From the NCBI GenBank assembly GCA_041648665.1, contig JBAZOP010000025.1, forward strand, positions 1 through 36,934: a stretch of DNA of 36,934 bases. Direction: 5' to 3'. Under the pieces are notes generated by a model. It did no database searches. It was not told the origin of the DNA and worked only from the letters and a program-made list of their open reading frames with translations. This document shows positions 35,350 through 36,934 of the stretch, one piece after another; positions within the stretch are counted from its first letter, which is position 1; every line of letters starts with the position of its first letter. This stretch comes from a bacterium (GTDB lineage Bacteria; UBA10199; 2-02-FULL-44-16; JAAZCA01). Made by a program: the position numbers and the translations under genes.

Positions 35350-36591
35350 CTACGCCACCCTCCTTGCCCTCGGCGGTGGGGCTTGCAGGGTGCTGTAGTA
35401 CTCACACTCCTCATCCCCCCATGCCACGCCCCTGTAGGTGAAGGGGAGGATGAGGCCGTTGAGGGGGTCTAACCCTGCGCCACGGTTGCCGAAGTATATT
35501 GTTGCCGCTGCTGCTCCCATTAGCCCCGAACCCGCACCTGCATTTTGCGTGGTGAAAGCCGTCCCACCCAGATATGCGAGCATATTTCCCGCAGCATCCC
35601 TTGAAGCAGCAATAACCTTCATTGTCCCAGCGGGCCAATCGGTGGCATCAACCGCTTCCGTACATCCCCTTACCGCACCCGCCGCATCATAGATATTGAA
35701 GTTTAGGACATTAGTGTTGGTCTTGCGGATGAACATCGAGTTAGCGGCGGCAGGGTTGCCCATCGAAAACAGGAAACGCGTCACCCCGTCATTCCCCGCC
35801 CACGGTGTCCACACGAAGAAAAGGAAGCTCACAGGCTCCCCAGCGGTAAAGGGCGTGGGGAACGTACAGGAGGTTGCCACACACTCGGATTCCTCGAACA
35901 TGGGAACCGTACTGCCCGCCACCGTGATAACCGCATCCACGAGGAAGGTGTCACCCACTTGACCATCGGTGAGAAGAATCGAGCGGTCGCGGGAGGTGGT
36001 GTCGCCAGCCGCGAAGGTCTTGGTGACGTACACCAGTTGCCAGTTGCCCGTAGCAGGAAAGTCTGTGGGTGTCGCCCCCGATGTGTCGCCGATGAGGCTT
36101 GCCCGTATCGTCCTTCCCGCCGTGGCCTTGACCATCGCGGCGGTGGTGTACTGCGTAGAAGCGGCTGTTACCGCCATGAGGTCGGTGTCGAAGGTCGGAG
36201 CCGGGGCATTGACTATGAGGCGAAAACAACGGGAGCCGTGCCAGGAATCGGTAGCCATGACATCCATATGATGTACCCCGGTTGCCGTGTGCGTTCCCAC
36301 CGTCCCGCCTTCTGCGCTGGGGTTGTCGGGGTCAAGGGCATAGTCCAGATTCGTCCATGCGGGGGCGGCGCGGTAGCCGAGGGTGGGGCAGGTCGAGGTG
36401 AGGCGTTGGAAGTCGTTGCGGTACTTGGCCTGACCTAGCAGGGTTGAGCCGCCCGCCATCGTAGCGTTGACGTTGGTCTGCGCGTTCAAGAATTGCCCCG
36501 CAGCGAAGTCGTTTATGGCTATGGGATACAGAGCCAGGGTGGGATCACGTTCGGCTATGAGCAAGCCGGAAGGGGAGGCATAGACACCCAT
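35350..36591 (-). CDS. Virion protein with sugar-binding (jelly-roll and LamG-like) domains
   Basis: A 413-residue protein. The middle (WHGSRCFRLIVNAPAPTFDT, GNWQLVYVTKTFAAGDTT, VGDTFLVDAVITV) resembles a carbohydrate-binding jelly roll. The C-terminal 150 residues (EPVSFLFFVWTPWAGNDGV, FNIYDAAGAVRG, IYFGNRGAGLDPLNGLI) resemble a LamG/concanavalin-like domain. Being among head genes, it is a candidate head fibre or capsid decoration that binds glycans. Start overlaps the previous stop (TAATG). Confidence 0.65.
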   Translation of the reverse strand: MGVYASPSGLLIAERDPTLALYPIAINDFAAGQFLNAQTNVNATMAGGSTLLGQAKYRNDFQRLTSTCPTLGYRAAPAWTNLDYALDPDNPSAEGGTVGTHTATGVHHMDVMATDSWHGSRCFRLIVNAPAPTFDTDLMAVTAASTQYTTAAMVKATAGRTIRASLIGDTSGATPTDFPATGNWQLVYVTKTFAAGDTTSRDRSILLTDGQVGDTFLVDAVITVAGSTVPMFEESECVATSCTFPTPFTAGEPVSFLFFVWTPWAGNDGVTRFLFSMGNPAAANSMFIRKTNTNVLNFNIYDAAGAVRGCTEAVDATDWPAGTMKVIAASRDAAGNMLAYLGGTAFTTQNAGAGSGLMGAAAATIYFGNRGAGLDPLNGLILPFTYRGVAWGDEECEYYSTLQAPPPRARRVA

Positions 36592-36932
36592 TACGCGCTC
36601 TCCACCACCCGCACGTTATTACCGGCACCCGCCGCTATCCCGTACAGGTTGACCGCGCCGTAGAATACCTCGGAGCCGTTGGGGAGTATCGGATAGCCCG
36701 AGGTGGTGAGGACTCCCGTCGGCCCGACGTAGATGATCGCAGCCGAGTTGTTATACACCCGGAGTATGCGGCGGTTGGCCAGGGTGGCTACACCCACGGC
36801 CAGGAGGACCTCAGCGGCCCCCACGGTCACGGCCCCGGCGATTATGCCCGTCTCGCCCCGCTGGACCACGGACAGCTCACCAGCGGCATCTACCACGGCG
36901 CGGGCATCGGTCGTCCCGTCCTTTATCTCCAC
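36591..36932 (-). CDS. Small virion protein (edge of window)
   Basis: A 113-codon frame open to the right edge. GTG at 36932 can be the start, but the true start may lie outside. TLANRRILRVYNNSAAIIYV, GPTGVLTTSGYPIL and VNLYGIAAGAGNNVRVVE form a small beta-sandwich pattern often seen in minor phage structural proteins. It is the first gene seen of the right-hand structural block. Function not assigned. Confidence 0.55.
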   Translation of the reverse strand: MEIKDGTTDARAVVDAAGELSVVQRGETGIIAGAVTVGAAEVLLAVGVATLANRRILRVYNNSAAIIYVGPTGVLTTSGYPILPNGSEVFYGAVNLYGIAAGAGNNVRVVESA

Positions 36933-36934
36933 CG

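Noticed and set aside
1..36934. CRISPR array, insertion sequence or integrase
   Set aside because: No regularly spaced repeats of CRISPR size, no transposase and no integrase motifs seen on either strand.

Overview
The window is most of the genome of a tailed phage (siphovirus-type) or prophage of an unidentified bacterium. A bacterial host is indicated by two peptidoglycan-degrading enzymes and by strong AGGAGG-type ribosome binding sites. Base composition is mostly G+C rich, but the intein region in terL and the plus-strand block at 20.1-23.2 kb are visibly richer in A/T. I cannot name the host. Both edges cut through structural genes. The order on the minus strand suggests that the right edge continues the left edge on a circular or circularly permuted genome. 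The major capsid protein gene probably lies in the missing piece, since it is not seen here; no integrase, DNA polymerase or primase is seen either.

Layout, reading the minus strand from right to left in each block. (1) 36.9-30.1 kb: small virion proteins, a sugar-binding virion protein, head-tail completion proteins, the tail tube protein, tail assembly chaperones joined by a -1 frameshift, and the tape measure. (2) 30.1-23.2 kb: tail tip proteins, then a lysis cassette (membrane proteins, amidase, a zinc-finger metallophosphoesterase, holin) ending at a terminator. (3) 20.1-23.2 kb on the plus strand: SNF2-like helicase, DNA methyltransferase, MazG-like pyrophosphatase and an HNH endonuclease. 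These are driven from a promoter that is superimposed on the divergent promoter of an XRE-type regulator. (4) 20.0-8.6 kb: a tightly overlapping early operon with Gp3-like protein, RecB/Cas4-like nuclease, conserved phage proteins, SbcC-like ATPase, a run of very small cysteine-rich and membrane proteins, a replication-initiator-like protein, RusA resolvase, a membrane-anchored muralytic protein and small proteins. It ends at a terminator. (5) 8.4-0 kb: HNH, terS, terL, a small glycine-rich protein, portal, MuF-like protein, protease-scaffold and two paralogous decoration proteins.

The most unusual feature is in terL. A 330-residue intein interrupts the nuclease active-site motif, and a complete free-standing HNH endonuclease gene lies inside the intein in a different reading frame, replacing the endonuclease domain in position but not in frame. 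Its ribosome binding site lies in the loop of a perfect 8-bp hairpin whose base abuts the start codon. Other items worth attention are a (GCCNN)n pentamer array, the symmetric divergent promoter, an internal start for a nested scaffold protein, G-rich iteron-like repeats inside the replication initiator gene, and several coupled micro-ORFs.
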